From Streptomyces caniferus (lineage in GTDB: Bacteria > Actinomycetota > Actinomycetes > Streptomycetales > Streptomycetaceae), in contig NZ_BLIN01000005.1 in NCBI RefSeq assembly GCF_009811555.1, positions 2,675,501 through 2,739,500 on the forward strand: DNA of 64,000 nt, read 5' to 3'. The translations under genes were made by a program, and so were the position numbers. The stretch's first letter is position 1. The number at the start of each line of letters is the position of its first letter. A model generated the notes under the pieces. It was not told where the DNA came from and did not search any database. It saw nothing but the letters and a program-made list of their open reading frames with translations. Shown here one piece after another: positions 1-8,273 of this stretch.

Positions 1-2
1 TC

Positions 3-347
3 GCACCCGCCGATCAGGAGGTGCTGCGCCTGACGGCCTGGGAGGAACTGACCGTCGAGGAGCTGGCGGTGACCCTCGGGTGCGGCCGGAGCGCGGCGGC
101 CATGCGGCTGCACCGGGCGCGCGGCCGGCTCCGTACGCAGATCGAGCGGATGCGGCCACGGGACAGCGGCACCACCCGGCCCGAGGCGCCTCCGCCACGG
201 TCCGACGCACCGCCTTCACCGCGCCCCTCACCCTCACCGCCCACCCCGCTCCCGGCGACCGCCCGCGCTCTCGCTCCGTCCCCCGCACCGACCCGAGATT
301 CCCCCCACCCCGTACCGACCCGAGCGGGAGGCCGCCGCCATGACTGA
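3..347 (+). CDS. ECF sigma factor, C-terminal part (gene runs off the left edge)
   Basis: The 114 residues visible match region 4 of an extracytoplasmic-function sigma-70 factor. The stretch beginning ADQEVLRLTAWEEL leads into a helix-turn-helix (TVEELAVTLGCGRSAAAMR) that would read the -35 element. After region 4 comes a Pro/Ala/Ser-rich tail of about 60 residues, which is unusual for the family but common in Streptomyces low-complexity tails. Its stop codon overlaps the start of the next gene by 8 nt, so the two are probably translationally coupled. Sigma factors beside CU044_5270 proteins are a recurrent actinobacterial arrangement; that the neighbour acts as an anti-sigma-like partner is inference. 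Region 2 lies outside the window. Confidence 0.85.
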   Translation, partial: APADQEVLRLTAWEELTVEELAVTLGCGRSAAAMRLHRARGRLRTQIERMRPRDSGTTRPEAPPPRSDAPPSPRPSPSPPTPLPATARALAPSPAPTRDSPHPVPTRAGGRRHD

Positions 348-1371
348 GGAACTGGAGCTGCTGCGGCAGGCCGATCCCGTCTCCGCCGACGAGGGACCCT
401 GGCGCGACCGCCCGCTGACCGCACGGGCCGAGGCCCGTCTGCAGGCGCTGACGGCCGACGCCGCCCCCCGCCGCCGTCCGCATGCGGTGCGCCGTCGGCG
501 CCTGGTGATGGGCCTGACCGCCGTGTCGGCGGCCGCCGTCGCCGCCCTGGCGCTCACCTTCTCCGGTGCCGGCAGCAGCCCCGCCGTCGCCGCACCCCTC
601 GCCCTCTCCCTGCACGCCGACGCCCCGTCCGTCCCGCTGGACGTCCTCGCCCGCAAGGCGGAGGCCAGGGCGCGCGCGGCCGGTGCCGGGGACGGGCCGC
701 GCCGGGGCAGCCATCTGCAGAGCTGGTACATGAGCATGGAGTCGGGCCCCGACGCCGATCCGCCCGTCACCGTGCCCGAGGAGCGCATCACCCGCTGGCA
801 CGACGACGGCAGCGGCTCGGAGCTGGTCGTGGCCACCGACCCGCGGCATCCGGGCCGCCCGGTGATCCACGACGACGACGGCCGCTGGCAGACCGTCAGC
901 GACGGCAAGGTGCTGCACCGCAAGACCTATCCCGCGGGCTCGGAGGCCCGGCACAGCGGTCTCGCCTCCCGTACGAGGCCGTCGACGGACCCGGCGGCCC
1001 TGCGGGAACAGCTGTCGTGGCTGTACGGCGGACCGGACGGCGTCCGCACGACTCCGCAGCTCCTGTCGGCGCTCTCCTCCTTCCGCCAGGAGTGGACCCC
1101 GGGGCCGCGGGAGACGGCCGCCGTCGTCCGGATGCTGGCCGACGCGGGCGGGCTCCGGCAGGCGGGCAAGGTCACCGACCGGCTGGGCCGGCACGGGCTG
1201 GCCTATGTGTACGACGGCCCCGACGGCGCCACGAACTCCACCCGCCAGATGGTGATCCTCGATCCGCGTACCGGCGACCTCCTGGGGCTGGAGATCACCT
1301 TCACCAAGGACGAGCCGGACTTCAGGATCAAGGCGGGGGAGGTCATGTCGTACGAGGCGTGGATGCCGTGA
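340..1371 (+). CDS. CU044_5270 family membrane protein
   Basis: This 343-residue protein has a cytoplasmic N-terminal segment of about 55 residues, an Arg-rich patch (RRRPHAVRRRR), one membrane helix at about residues 56-78, and an extracytoplasmic domain of roughly 250 residues. That layout is typical of the CU044_5270 family encoded directly after ECF sigma factors. A GGGAGG ribosome site lies 9 nt before the ATG. The start overlaps the end of the sigma gene by 8 nt, so the pair forms one translational unit. By analogy with other single-pass proteins in such pairs it may sense the envelope and modulate the sigma factor, but no zinc-binding anti-sigma motif (HxxxCxxC) is visible, so that role is inferred only from position. 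Confidence 0.8.
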   Translation: MTEELELLRQADPVSADEGPWRDRPLTARAEARLQALTADAAPRRRPHAVRRRRLVMGLTAVSAAAVAALALTFSGAGSSPAVAAPLALSLHADAPSVPLDVLARKAEARARAAGAGDGPRRGSHLQSWYMSMESGPDADPPVTVPEERITRWHDDGSGSELVVATDPRHPGRPVIHDDDGRWQTVSDGKVLHRKTYPAGSEARHSGLASRTRPSTDPAALREQLSWLYGGPDGVRTTPQLLSALSSFRQEWTPGPRETAAVVRMLADAGGLRQAGKVTDRLGRHGLAYVYDGPDGATNSTRQMVILDPRTGDLLGLEITFTKDEPDFRIKAGEVMSYEAWMP

Positions 1372-1939
1372 CCGGGCGGCCGCCGGGCCCGCGCCCGAGT
1401 GGCGGGCCCAGCGGTCATGGCCGATCCTTGAGGGAACGCGACGATCCACATCGGCGCGGCGGGCAGCATCGCGCCGCCGCGCCGTTCTCGTGTCCGTGCG
1501 CGCGTTCTCGCGTCCGTGAGTGACGTTCCCGCCTCGTGCCCGGCGTTCTCATGTGCCCGAGCGGCGCTCCCGTCCCCCCGAGCAGCACTCGCACGCCCGG
1601 TCGCGGACGTATCGGGCATCTCCGGCTTCTCGGACACCCCCTCCCGGCCACGAGCGCACCGCCCCACCGTGACGCACCCCACAATCCCCCGAAGGTTGCA
1701 GCGGATCATCGCGATATGGATCACAGACATAAGCGCCACTGATCACTTCACGAAAGGGCGTTTCCCCAGCAAGGAGCGGGTATACGGCCACCTGCGCGGT
1801 CGTCCGCGCACTGTCCGTGATGATCCGGTCTGCCCCTATGGTCGACCTTTGCCCGCCGCTCCACGGCGGGCTTTGGCCCGCCGCTCCGTGGTGGGCGGAG
1901 TCATGTTGTCGTCCAAAGAGAGCGCAGGCGAGCGAGCAC
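1372..1939. other. Gene-free stretch with short imperfect repeats
   Basis: No convincing gene is present. Three imperfect copies of CGTTCTCGNGTCCGTG occur at about 1483, 1503 and 1544. AT-richer sequence around 1700-1780 is the likeliest place for the promoter of the downstream transporter gene. Reading frames crossing this stretch are rich in Arg/Pro and look like chance frames. Confidence 0.4.
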
Positions 1940-3451
1940 GTGCCGACGCAGTCCCACGTCGCCCCCGGGCCCCGTACCCCCGTCGGCAGCAGTGCCGATC
2001 CCGCATCCGATCCGCAGCCGGAACAGGCAGCGGAGCCGGCGCAGCAGACCTCGGGCGAGGTGACCGTCGTCGACCCCACGATGGTCAAGCGTGCCGTGTC
2101 GGCGGCCGCGCTCGGCAATGCGATGGAGTGGTTCGACTTCGGCGTGTACAGCTACATCGCGGTCACCCTCGGACACGTCTTCTTCCCGTCCGGGAATCCG
2201 ACCGCGCAGTTGCTGTCGACGTTCGGAGCGTTCGCGGCGGCGTTCCTGGTCCGCCCCATCGGCGGCATGGTCTTCGGGCCGCTCGGTGACCGCATCGGAC
2301 GGCAGAAGATCCTCGCGATCACCATGATCATGATGGCCGCGGGCACCTTCGCCATCGGCCTGATCCCGTCCTACGCCTCCATCGGCGTCGGGGCGCCCAT
2401 CCTGCTGCTCGTCGCCCGCCTGGTGCAGGGCTTCTCCACCGGTGGTGAATACGGCGGAGCCTCCACCTTCATCGCCGAGTACGCGCCCGACAAGAAGCGC
2501 GGATTCCTCGGCAGCTGGCTGGAGTTCGGCACCCTGGCCGGCTACGTCGGCGGTGCCGGCCTGGTCACGCTGATGACCGCGCTGCTGTCCACCGAGGACA
2601 TGACCTCCTGGGGCTGGCGCATCCCGTTCCTGATCGCCGGACCGATGGGCATCATCGGCCTCTACCTGCGGATGCGGCTCGAGGAGACCCCGGCCTTCGC
2701 CCAGTTGGAGAAGGAAGCCCGGACGAAGGAGAAGGTGCGCCGCGAGGCCGAGAAGCGGATCGGCGTCCGCGAGATGATCTTCGGTCAGTGGCGGTCGATG
2801 CTGCTGTGCATCGGCCTGGTCCTGGTCTTCAACGTCACCGACTACATGCTGCTGTCGTACATGCCGAGCTACCTCACCTCGGAGCTGAAGTACGACGAGA
2901 CGCACGGGCTGCTGGTCGTGCTCGCGGTGATGGTCCTGATGATGGGCGTCCAGCCGTTCGCGGGCCGGCTCACCGACCGCTTCGGCCGCCGCCCGGTCAT
3001 CGGCGCGGGCTGCGTCGGCTTCCTGGTGCTGTCCGTGCCGGCCCTGCTGCTGATCCGTCAGGGGTCGCTGGCCGCCATCGCGGTCGGCATGGCCGCCCTC
3101 GGCCTGCTGCTGGTCACCTTCACCGCGGCGATGCCGTCCACGCTGCCCGCGCTGTTCCCGACCCGGGTGCGCTACGGCTCGCTGTCGATCGGCTTCAACG
3201 TCTCCGTGTCGCTCTTCGGCGGGACGACGCCGCTGGTGGTCACCGCCCTGATCGGCGCGACCGGCAACAAGATGATGCCCGCCTACTACATGATGGCGGC
3301 GGCCGTGATCGGCGGCATCGCCGTCCTGCTGATGTCGGAGAGCGCCCGCAAGCCGCTGCCCGGCTCCCCGCCGGCCGTCGAGACCGAGGCGGAGGCGGAC
3401 GAGGTGCTGAAGGCGGCGCGCCGCCCGGCCACGGCCGGTTCGACGGCCTGA
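1940..3451 (+). CDS. MFS transporter, ProP-like (metabolite:H+ symporter family)
   Basis: Twelve hydrophobic segments and the motif GNAMEWFDFGVYSYIA near residue 55 place this in the metabolite:H+ symporter branch of the MFS, which includes ProP (proline/betaine). The intracellular loop motif (GPLGDRIGRQKIL, and again GRLTDRFGRRPVIG after helix 8) is intact in both halves. An Ala/Glu/Lys-rich cytoplasmic loop of about 30 residues separates the halves, as in relatives. The start is uncertain. The GTG at 1940 gives 503 aa with a Pro-rich N-terminal tail; an ATG at 1817 would add 41 residues of atypical sequence; a start nearer the first helix is also possible. A compatible-solute or dicarboxylate substrate is plausible but cannot be told from sequence. 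A strong terminator follows. Confidence 0.85.
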   Translation: MPTQSHVAPGPRTPVGSSADPASDPQPEQAAEPAQQTSGEVTVVDPTMVKRAVSAAALGNAMEWFDFGVYSYIAVTLGHVFFPSGNPTAQLLSTFGAFAAAFLVRPIGGMVFGPLGDRIGRQKILAITMIMMAAGTFAIGLIPSYASIGVGAPILLLVARLVQGFSTGGEYGGASTFIAEYAPDKKRGFLGSWLEFGTLAGYVGGAGLVTLMTALLSTEDMTSWGWRIPFLIAGPMGIIGLYLRMRLEETPAFAQLEKEARTKEKVRREAEKRIGVREMIFGQWRSMLLCIGLVLVFNVTDYMLLSYMPSYLTSELKYDETHGLLVVLAVMVLMMGVQPFAGRLTDRFGRRPVIGAGCVGFLVLSVPALLLIRQGSLAAIAVGMAALGLLLVTFTAAMPSTLPALFPTRVRYGSLSIGFNVSVSLFGGTTPLVVTALIGATGNKMMPAYYMMAAAVIGGIAVLLMSESARKPLPGSPPAVETEAEADEVLKAARRPATAGSTA

Positions 3452-3478
3452 CCCGCAGCCCCACCCCTGCCCGAGTAC

Positions 3479-3518
3479 GCCGAGGGCCCGGCCGGAAGTC
3501 TCCGGCCGGGCCCTCGGC
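3479..3518 (+). terminator. Hairpin terminator after the ProP-like transporter
   Basis: A perfect 18-bp stem (GCCGAGGGCCCGGCCGGA and its complement) with a 4-nt AGTC loop starts 28 nt after the stop codon. It has no U-tract, as is usual for Streptomyces terminators. Confidence 0.85.
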
Positions 3519-3754
3519 GTTCCCGCCCCAGGACGCGCGCCGCGGGGTATCGCCCTCAGGCGGCGTCGCGGTGGGCCGCCCCAGCGCTCGCCGGCGTCCG
3601 CCGACTCCCCTTCGGGGCTGCTTCGGCACAGCGCGGAGTCCAGGGCGGGCCGTCGCACGGCCGGACGGTCAAGAGCGGAACCGGCCGTAGTGCCGTCGCC
3701 GTCTGTGTCCCTGCCGATCACAGGGACCGGCGGGCGGTGGGCGGGGGACGGGCG
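3519..3754. other. Gene-free interval before the DUF2330 gene
   Basis: Between the terminator and the next start nothing gene-like is visible on either strand. The promoter of the DUF2330 gene must lie here, but no confident -35/-10 pair could be picked out. Confidence 0.35.
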
Positions 3755-4921
3755 ATGGACAACGGGGAACGGCCCATGGGCACGGTGACGGGCACGACTG
3801 CCGCGGTGCGTACCGCCACGGGGCGACGCCGGGCGCTGCTGGTGGTGTTGATGCTGCTGGCCGTGCAGCTGGTGTCGCTGGCCCGGCCGGCGTACGCCTG
3901 TGGCTGCGGGGCGATGGTGCACGACCCGAAGACGACCATGGCGGTGAACCGCGAGACCTCGGTGGTGCGGTGGGACGGGAAGTCCGAGCAGATCGTCATG
4001 AGCCTGACGGTGGACGGCACGGCGCCGGACGCCGCGTGGATCATGCCGGTGCCGCACCGGGCCTCGGTGCGGCTCGGCGACCCCGGGCTGTTCGACCGGC
4101 TCACCGCGCTGACCGCTCCGGCCGTGCGGACGCGCCACTACTTCTGGCCCCGGAACGGCGACTGGCCCCTCGACGGTGCGTCCGTCGGCGCCGCGGCACC
4201 CGCTCCCGGCGCCCGCGGCCCCGGAGTCGGGGTGGTCGGCCGCGAACGCCTGGGGCCCTTCGACGTCGCCCGGCTGACCGCCACCGACCCGGCGGCGCTG
4301 GGCAACTGGCTGAAATCCAACGGCTTCCAGCTCCCCGCTGCCCTCACGAGCGCGCTCCGCCCGTATGTGACCCAGCGATGGGAGTACGTGGCGATCCGGC
4401 TGGCCCCGGCCGAGGCGCACCGCCGTCTGACCGGGACCCTCGACCCGCTGCGGCTGTCCTTCGCCAGCGACCGCCTCGTCTACCCCATGCGACTCTCCCG
4501 CCTCGCCAAGACCCCGCAGTCGTTGGGGCTCTATGTGCTGGCGCCCCACCGGATGGAGCCGCGCAGCGCCCTCGGCGGCACGCGGCCCGAGGTCTTCTTC
4601 GCGGGCCGGATCACCCCCGAAGGAGCCCTGCGCGACCTCGCCGGTGCCCACCGGACCTTTCTGACCGCCCTCGACCAGCGCTTCCCGCAGCCGGAGCGGA
4701 TCACCGGCGACCACGAACTCCGCCGCGCCGCCCACGACACCGCCTACCAGCGGGTCACCTACGAGGATGCGCTGCTGAAGGTGGGCGGCATCCCGGCCTG
4801 GATCCTGGCGGTGGGCGGCGTACAGGTGCTCCTGTCGGCGGCCGTCGTGCCGGCGCTCGCACTGCGCCGAAGCCGTGCCGGGACACCTCCGCCCGCGGTC
4901 CCGGTGCCGCCGACGCCGTGA
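3755..4921 (+). CDS. DUF2330 domain protein, exported and membrane-anchored
   Basis: The 388-residue product starts with a signal peptide/membrane segment (RRALLVVLMLLAVQLVSLA) followed by a CGCG motif at the predicted mature N-terminus, which is the hallmark of DUF2330 proteins. A second hydrophobic helix near the C-terminus (WILAVGGVQVLLSAAVVPAL) suggests anchoring, with a Pro-rich cytoplasmic tail. The central region carries the family's WIMPVP motif. The ATG at 3755 was chosen because GGGGGACGG lies just upstream; an in-frame GTG at 3737 would add six residues. DUF2330 has no established function. It runs convergently toward the AraC-type gene with about 160 bp between them. Confidence 0.8.
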   Translation: MDNGERPMGTVTGTTAAVRTATGRRRALLVVLMLLAVQLVSLARPAYACGCGAMVHDPKTTMAVNRETSVVRWDGKSEQIVMSLTVDGTAPDAAWIMPVPHRASVRLGDPGLFDRLTALTAPAVRTRHYFWPRNGDWPLDGASVGAAAPAPGARGPGVGVVGRERLGPFDVARLTATDPAALGNWLKSNGFQLPAALTSALRPYVTQRWEYVAIRLAPAEAHRRLTGTLDPLRLSFASDRLVYPMRLSRLAKTPQSLGLYVLAPHRMEPRSALGGTRPEVFFAGRITPEGALRDLAGAHRTFLTALDQRFPQPERITGDHELRRAAHDTAYQRVTYEDALLKVGGIPAWILAVGGVQVLLSAAVVPALALRRSRAGTPPPAVPVPPTP

Positions 4922-5080
4922 CGCACCCGGCGCGACCGGGCCGAACGCGCCCCGCCCCGGCCCCACTTCGGACAACGCCCCGACCCCACTCCGGGCCGCC
5001 CCCACGCCGGGCCGCCTCGAACCTGCCCCGGCCCCGCCCGGACCTGATGCGGATCCGCCTGCGCCCTGCCCCGGCCCCCG

Positions 5081-5944
5081 TCATCCCCCCGCGCCGGCCC
5101 GGCGGAACACACCCGGCGTGATACCGAAGCAGCGCACGAACCAGCGGTGGAAGTGCGCCTGGTCGGCGAAGCCCGCCTCGGTGGCGGCGTCCGACGTGGC
5201 CCGGCCCTCGACGAGGAGGGCGCGGGCGCGGCGCAGGCGCAGCAGCCGCTGGTAGTCGCTGGGCGCCATGCCGTACTCGCCGCGGAACGCCCGGTAGAGC
5301 GCGAACCGGCTGCATCCCGCGGCATCGGCGAGTTGCTGGGCGGTCAGCGGCTGGTCGTACGCCGCCCTCAGCAGATCGCGGGCCCGCCGGGCCGCCCCGG
5401 CCTGCGCTCCCACGGGGAGTTCGCTTTCTCCGGCCGCCGCGGCGGCCCCCCTGGCATTGCGCCGCACCATCGCTTCGACGGCCGCGGTCAGCCGCTCCTC
5501 CCGTACGAGGGGATCCGCCGCGCCGACGAGCGCCGGGTGCAGCCTGCGCAGCGCGCGGGCCAGCACCGGGTCGTCGACCACCGGCCGGTCGAACAGCGGC
5601 ATGGCTCCCCGGCCGTCCGTCACATCGTCGAGCACGGCGCGTACGACGTCCGGGCCGATGTGCATGATCCGGTAGGTGAAGCCGAGTTCGACGGCGGACT
5701 CCCCGTCGTGCGGGTCGTCCGGGTTGAACGCCATCACCATGCCCGCCGCGCTGGTGTGCCCCGCACCTCGGCAGGTGAAGCGCTGGGCACCGCTCTCCGT
5801 CACCGCGAACGAATAGGCGTCGTGGCTGTGCGGGTGGAAGACATGGCCGACGAAGTGCGCATGCATCGCTTCCAGGGGCCGGTCCGGATCACGCCAGTAG
5901 CGCACCCAGTCCCCGCCCCGGTCCTGGTCGGGCTGCCTGCTCAT
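5081..5944 (-). CDS. AraC-family transcriptional regulator
   Basis: The 287-residue protein has an N-terminal cupin-like sensor domain (about residues 15-150, with HVFHPHSHDAYSFAV typical of AraC arabinose-binding-like domains) and a C-terminal double helix-turn-helix. The latter includes LTAQQLADAAGCSRFALYRAF and the conserved tail TEAGFADQAHFHRWF followed by GITPGVFRR. The ATG at 5944 is the natural start; extending the frame upstream adds 80 residues that lie inside the divergent gene's leader and lack family similarity. It is divergent from the DUF2000 gene, with only 67 bp between the starts, so it probably controls that gene and itself. Confidence 0.9.
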   Translation of the reverse strand: MSRQPDQDRGGDWVRYWRDPDRPLEAMHAHFVGHVFHPHSHDAYSFAVTESGAQRFTCRGAGHTSAAGMVMAFNPDDPHDGESAVELGFTYRIMHIGPDVVRAVLDDVTDGRGAMPLFDRPVVDDPVLARALRRLHPALVGAADPLVREERLTAAVEAMVRRNARGAAAAAGESELPVGAQAGAARRARDLLRAAYDQPLTAQQLADAAGCSRFALYRAFRGEYGMAPSDYQRLLRLRRARALLVEGRATSDAATEAGFADQAHFHRWFVRCFGITPGVFRRAGAGG

Positions 5945-6011
5945 GGCCCCAGTCTGCCGGGCCGCACCAGCGTTCAATACGGCAGTCCGGATGCCGGACG
6001 AGACTCCCCGT

Positions 6012-6473
6012 ATGACGACTGCACCGACCACCACCGCGTCCCCCGTTACGGCGCCGGCCGCCCCCCGCTTCGCCACCAAGATCGCCGTGATCGTCCGGGA
6101 GGACCTCGCCGTCTGGCAGAAGCTGAACGTCACCGCGTTCCTCGCCAGCGGCATCGCACACGCCTCCGGCGACATCATGGGCAAGCCCTACGAGGACGCC
6201 GCCGGCCACGACTATCTGGCCCTGCTCCGCGAGCCGGTGCTGTGCTACACCGCCGACGCCGGTGCCCTGACCCGTACCCACACCCGCGCCCTCAGCCGCG
6301 CCGTCCCCACCGCCCTGTACACCGCCGACATGTTCACCACGGGCAACGACGACGACAACCGCGCGGCGGTGCGCGCGGTGCCCGCCGATGCCCTGGACCT
6401 CGTGGGACTCGCCGTCTACGGACCGCGCTCCACCATCGACAAGATCACCAAGGGCCTGAAACTGCACGGCTGA
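6012..6473 (+). CDS. DUF2000 family protein
   Basis: This 153-residue protein matches the DUF2000 family, small alpha/beta proteins with a peptidyl-tRNA-hydrolase-2-like fold and no established role. Conserved-looking segments are the start RFATKIAVIVREDLAVWQKLNV, split by family convention around the KIAVIV strand, and the C-terminal YGPRSTIDKITKGL. The ATG at 6012 was preferred to one at 5991 because it gives the usual family length after a short Thr/Ala-rich lead. Divergent pairing with an AraC regulator is a recurrent context and suggests inducible expression. It ends shortly before a bidirectional terminator. Confidence 0.8.
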   Translation: MTTAPTTTASPVTAPAAPRFATKIAVIVREDLAVWQKLNVTAFLASGIAHASGDIMGKPYEDAAGHDYLALLREPVLCYTADAGALTRTHTRALSRAVPTALYTADMFTTGNDDDNRAAVRAVPADALDLVGLAVYGPRSTIDKITKGLKLHG

Positions 6474-6527
6474 CGGGGGCGGGTACCGGCGGGCGCCGGG
6501 CGGATCATGTCGGGCGCCGGCAGCGGT

Positions 6528-6560
6528 GAGGGCCGCACACCGTGCTGGTGTGCGGCCCTC
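6528..6560. terminator. Bidirectional hairpin terminator between convergent genes
   Basis: A 14-bp perfect stem (GAGGGCCGCACACC and its complement) with a 5-nt loop lies between the DUF2000 gene and the oppositely oriented VOC gene. It can serve both transcripts. Confidence 0.85.
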
Positions 6561-6570
6561 GGTTCATGCC

Positions 6571-6960
6571 TTACGAGGTCCAGCCGCCGTACGGCACGGT
6601 GATCAGCTCCATCGCGTGGCCCGCCGGGTCCATGAAGTACACGCCGCGGCCGCCGTCGTGGTGGTTGATCGTGCCGGGCTGTTGCCGGCGGGGGTCGGCG
6701 TAGTGCTCGATGCCGCGCTGCCTGATCTGCGCGTACGCCGCATCGAACTCCGCTTCGGAGACCAGGAAGGCGTAGTGCTGGGGGGTGATCTTGTCCGCGG
6801 GGACGGTGGCGAAGTCCAGCGTGACGCCGTTGCTCAGGCCGACAGCGAGGAACGGGCCCCACTCCACGGTGATTTCCAGGCCGAGCAGGTGCGCGAAGAA
6901 CTCCGCGGATTCCCGGTTGTCCCGGGCATGGACGATCGTGTGGTTCAACTCGACTGACAA
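6571..6960 (-). CDS. VOC-family (glyoxalase/bleomycin-resistance fold) protein
   Basis: The 129-residue product has the two beta-alpha-beta-beta-beta modules of the vicinal-oxygen-chelate superfamily. Metal-ligand candidates are the first-strand His (ELNHTIVHARD) and the C-terminal Glu in DPAGHAMELI. The repeated GLEITVEWG and GRGVYFMDP segments fit module ends. The start was set at TTG 6960 because GGAGG sits 6 nt before it; upstream in-frame sequence is Arg-rich and not VOC-like. Substrate is unknown. Relatives include lactoylglutathione lyase-like and drug-binding proteins. Confidence 0.85.
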   Translation of the reverse strand: MSVELNHTIVHARDNRESAEFFAHLLGLEITVEWGPFLAVGLSNGVTLDFATVPADKITPQHYAFLVSEAEFDAAYAQIRQRGIEHYADPRRQQPGTINHHDGGRGVYFMDPAGHAMELITVPYGGWTS

Positions 6961-7255
6961 GGAATGCCTCCGAGGGCATCTCCCGACACCTCCATGCCTC
7001 ACCCGGCCGGTGACCGACACGCGATGTCGCCGTCGATCCTAATCGCCGGTGTCGCCGCGGGGCCGGCGAACGGCGATGCGGCCCCCGCAGCGAGCGGTCG
7101 GCCGGGTTCCCCCACCCCTTCCCCGTGCGCACGCCGGACCACAGGGGACGCTCGCGAGTGGCCCTCGCGTCGCGCGGACCGGCGATGTAAGAGACTGCTC
7201 CCAGGGAATCAAGATCAAGGCGCCGATCCGGCGTCCCTTCTGTGAGAGGTGTCAT

Positions 7256-7591
7256 GTGCCCAGCGTGGTAAAGATCAACGTACTGACCGTTCCCGCCGAG
7301 CAGCGCGAGGTCCTGGAGAAGCGCTTCGCCTCCCGCGCCGGCACGGTGGACTCCTCGGACGGCTTCGAGTGGTTCGAGCTGCTGCGCCCCGTCGAGGGCA
7401 CCGACCAGTACCTCGTCTACACCCGGTGGCGGGACGAGGAGTCGTTCCAGGCGTGGATGGAGGGCCCGATGAAGGCCGCGCACCAGCAGGGCGGCGGGGC
7501 CGAGGGCGGCGAGCGGCCCAAGCCCGCCGCGTCCGGTTCCACCCTGTGGTCGTTCGAGGTCGTGCAGCAGGCCGGCCCCAAGCAGGGCTGA
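7256..7591 (+). CDS. Antibiotic biosynthesis monooxygenase (ABM) domain protein
   Basis: The 111-residue protein is a single ABM ferredoxin-like domain. KINVLTVPAEQREVLEKRF forms the first strand and helix, FEWFELLRP the middle strand, and YLVYTRWRDEESFQAW the conserved later strand with its W-x-D/S-x-x-x-F/Y signature. A Gly-rich stretch (QQGGGAEGG) sits in the last loop. The GTG at 7256 was chosen because GAGAGGTG precedes it; the ATG two bases upstream is in another frame and meets a stop after five codons. ABM domains include cofactor-free oxygenases and heme-degrading enzymes, and this one lacks distinguishing residues, so function is open. Confidence 0.85.
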   Translation: MPSVVKINVLTVPAEQREVLEKRFASRAGTVDSSDGFEWFELLRPVEGTDQYLVYTRWRDEESFQAWMEGPMKAAHQQGGGAEGGERPKPAASGSTLWSFEVVQQAGPKQG

Positions 7592-7656
7592 CCTCTCCGG
7601 CGGCGTCACTCGAAACCCGTTGCGCTGCGCGCCGTCCCGGCCGCCACAATGACGTC

Positions 7657-8193
7657 ATGAGTGACGCCGCCACCCTCCGCCTCCCCTGGACCGTCTCCCC
7701 TGAGCCGGTGGGCTCGCCGGATGCGGAGGCGCTGCTGCGCGAGTACTACACCGAGGTGGCCGACCGGTACTTCGCCCTGCACGAGGGCCGCAGCTCGACG
7801 CCGGCGGAGATCGACGAGGGCGTCGCGGAGTACCCCAGCGCCGATCTGACGCCGCCGAACGGCGTGCTGCTGCTGGCCCGCCACGGCGAGACGGTGGCGG
7901 GCTGCGCCGGCGTGCGGATGCTGGACGCCCGGACCGCGGAGCTCAAGCAGATGTTCGTACGGGCCGGCCGGCGCGGCCTCGGCGGGGCGGGCGTGCTGCT
8001 CACGGCCGCCGAGCGGGCCGCTGCGCGGTGGGGCGCCGAGCGGGTCCGGCTGGACACCCGGCTGGATCTGGTGGAGGCCGTCGCGCTCTACCGGCGGCAC
8101 GGCTTCGTGGAGATCGATCCGTACCACGAGGACCCGTACGCGGAGATCTTCTTCGAGAAGCGGCTGGGTGAGGGTGCGGGTTCGGCCGGCTGA
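7657..8193 (+). CDS. GNAT-family N-acetyltransferase
   Basis: The 178-residue protein carries the GNAT core in its C-terminal two thirds. The acetyl-CoA loop (VRAGRRGLGGAGVLL) follows the ELKQMFV strand, and LYRRHGFVEIDPY is the typical last motif. The N-terminal 60 residues are helical and may shape the acceptor site. The ATG at 7657 follows a TGACGTCA palindrome and lacks a clear ribosome site, so a leaderless transcript is possible. The neighbouring ABM gene ends 65 bp upstream on the same strand, and the two could be co-transcribed. The acceptor molecule cannot be predicted. Confidence 0.88.
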   Translation: MSDAATLRLPWTVSPEPVGSPDAEALLREYYTEVADRYFALHEGRSSTPAEIDEGVAEYPSADLTPPNGVLLLARHGETVAGCAGVRMLDARTAELKQMFVRAGRRGLGGAGVLLTAAERAAARWGAERVRLDTRLDLVEAVALYRRHGFVEIDPYHEDPYAEIFFEKRLGEGAGSAG

Positions 8194-8273
8194 GGTCCGG
8201 CTGCCGCCACCACCGACGTCGCCACCGCAACCCGGCCCGGCCCCCATCGCCCCCTTCCCCCTCCCCCTCCCCC

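Noticed and set aside
1901..5005. Minus-strand frame of more than 1000 codons opposite the MFS transporter and DUF2330 genes
   Set aside because: The translation is Gly/Arg/Ala/His-rich without any domain. It mirrors the third-position GC of the plus-strand genes, a usual shadow frame in Streptomyces.
5945..6184. Upstream extension of the AraC-type protein by 80 residues
   Set aside because: The extra sequence overlaps the divergent DUF2000 gene and has no family similarity; the ATG at 5944 gives the usual length.
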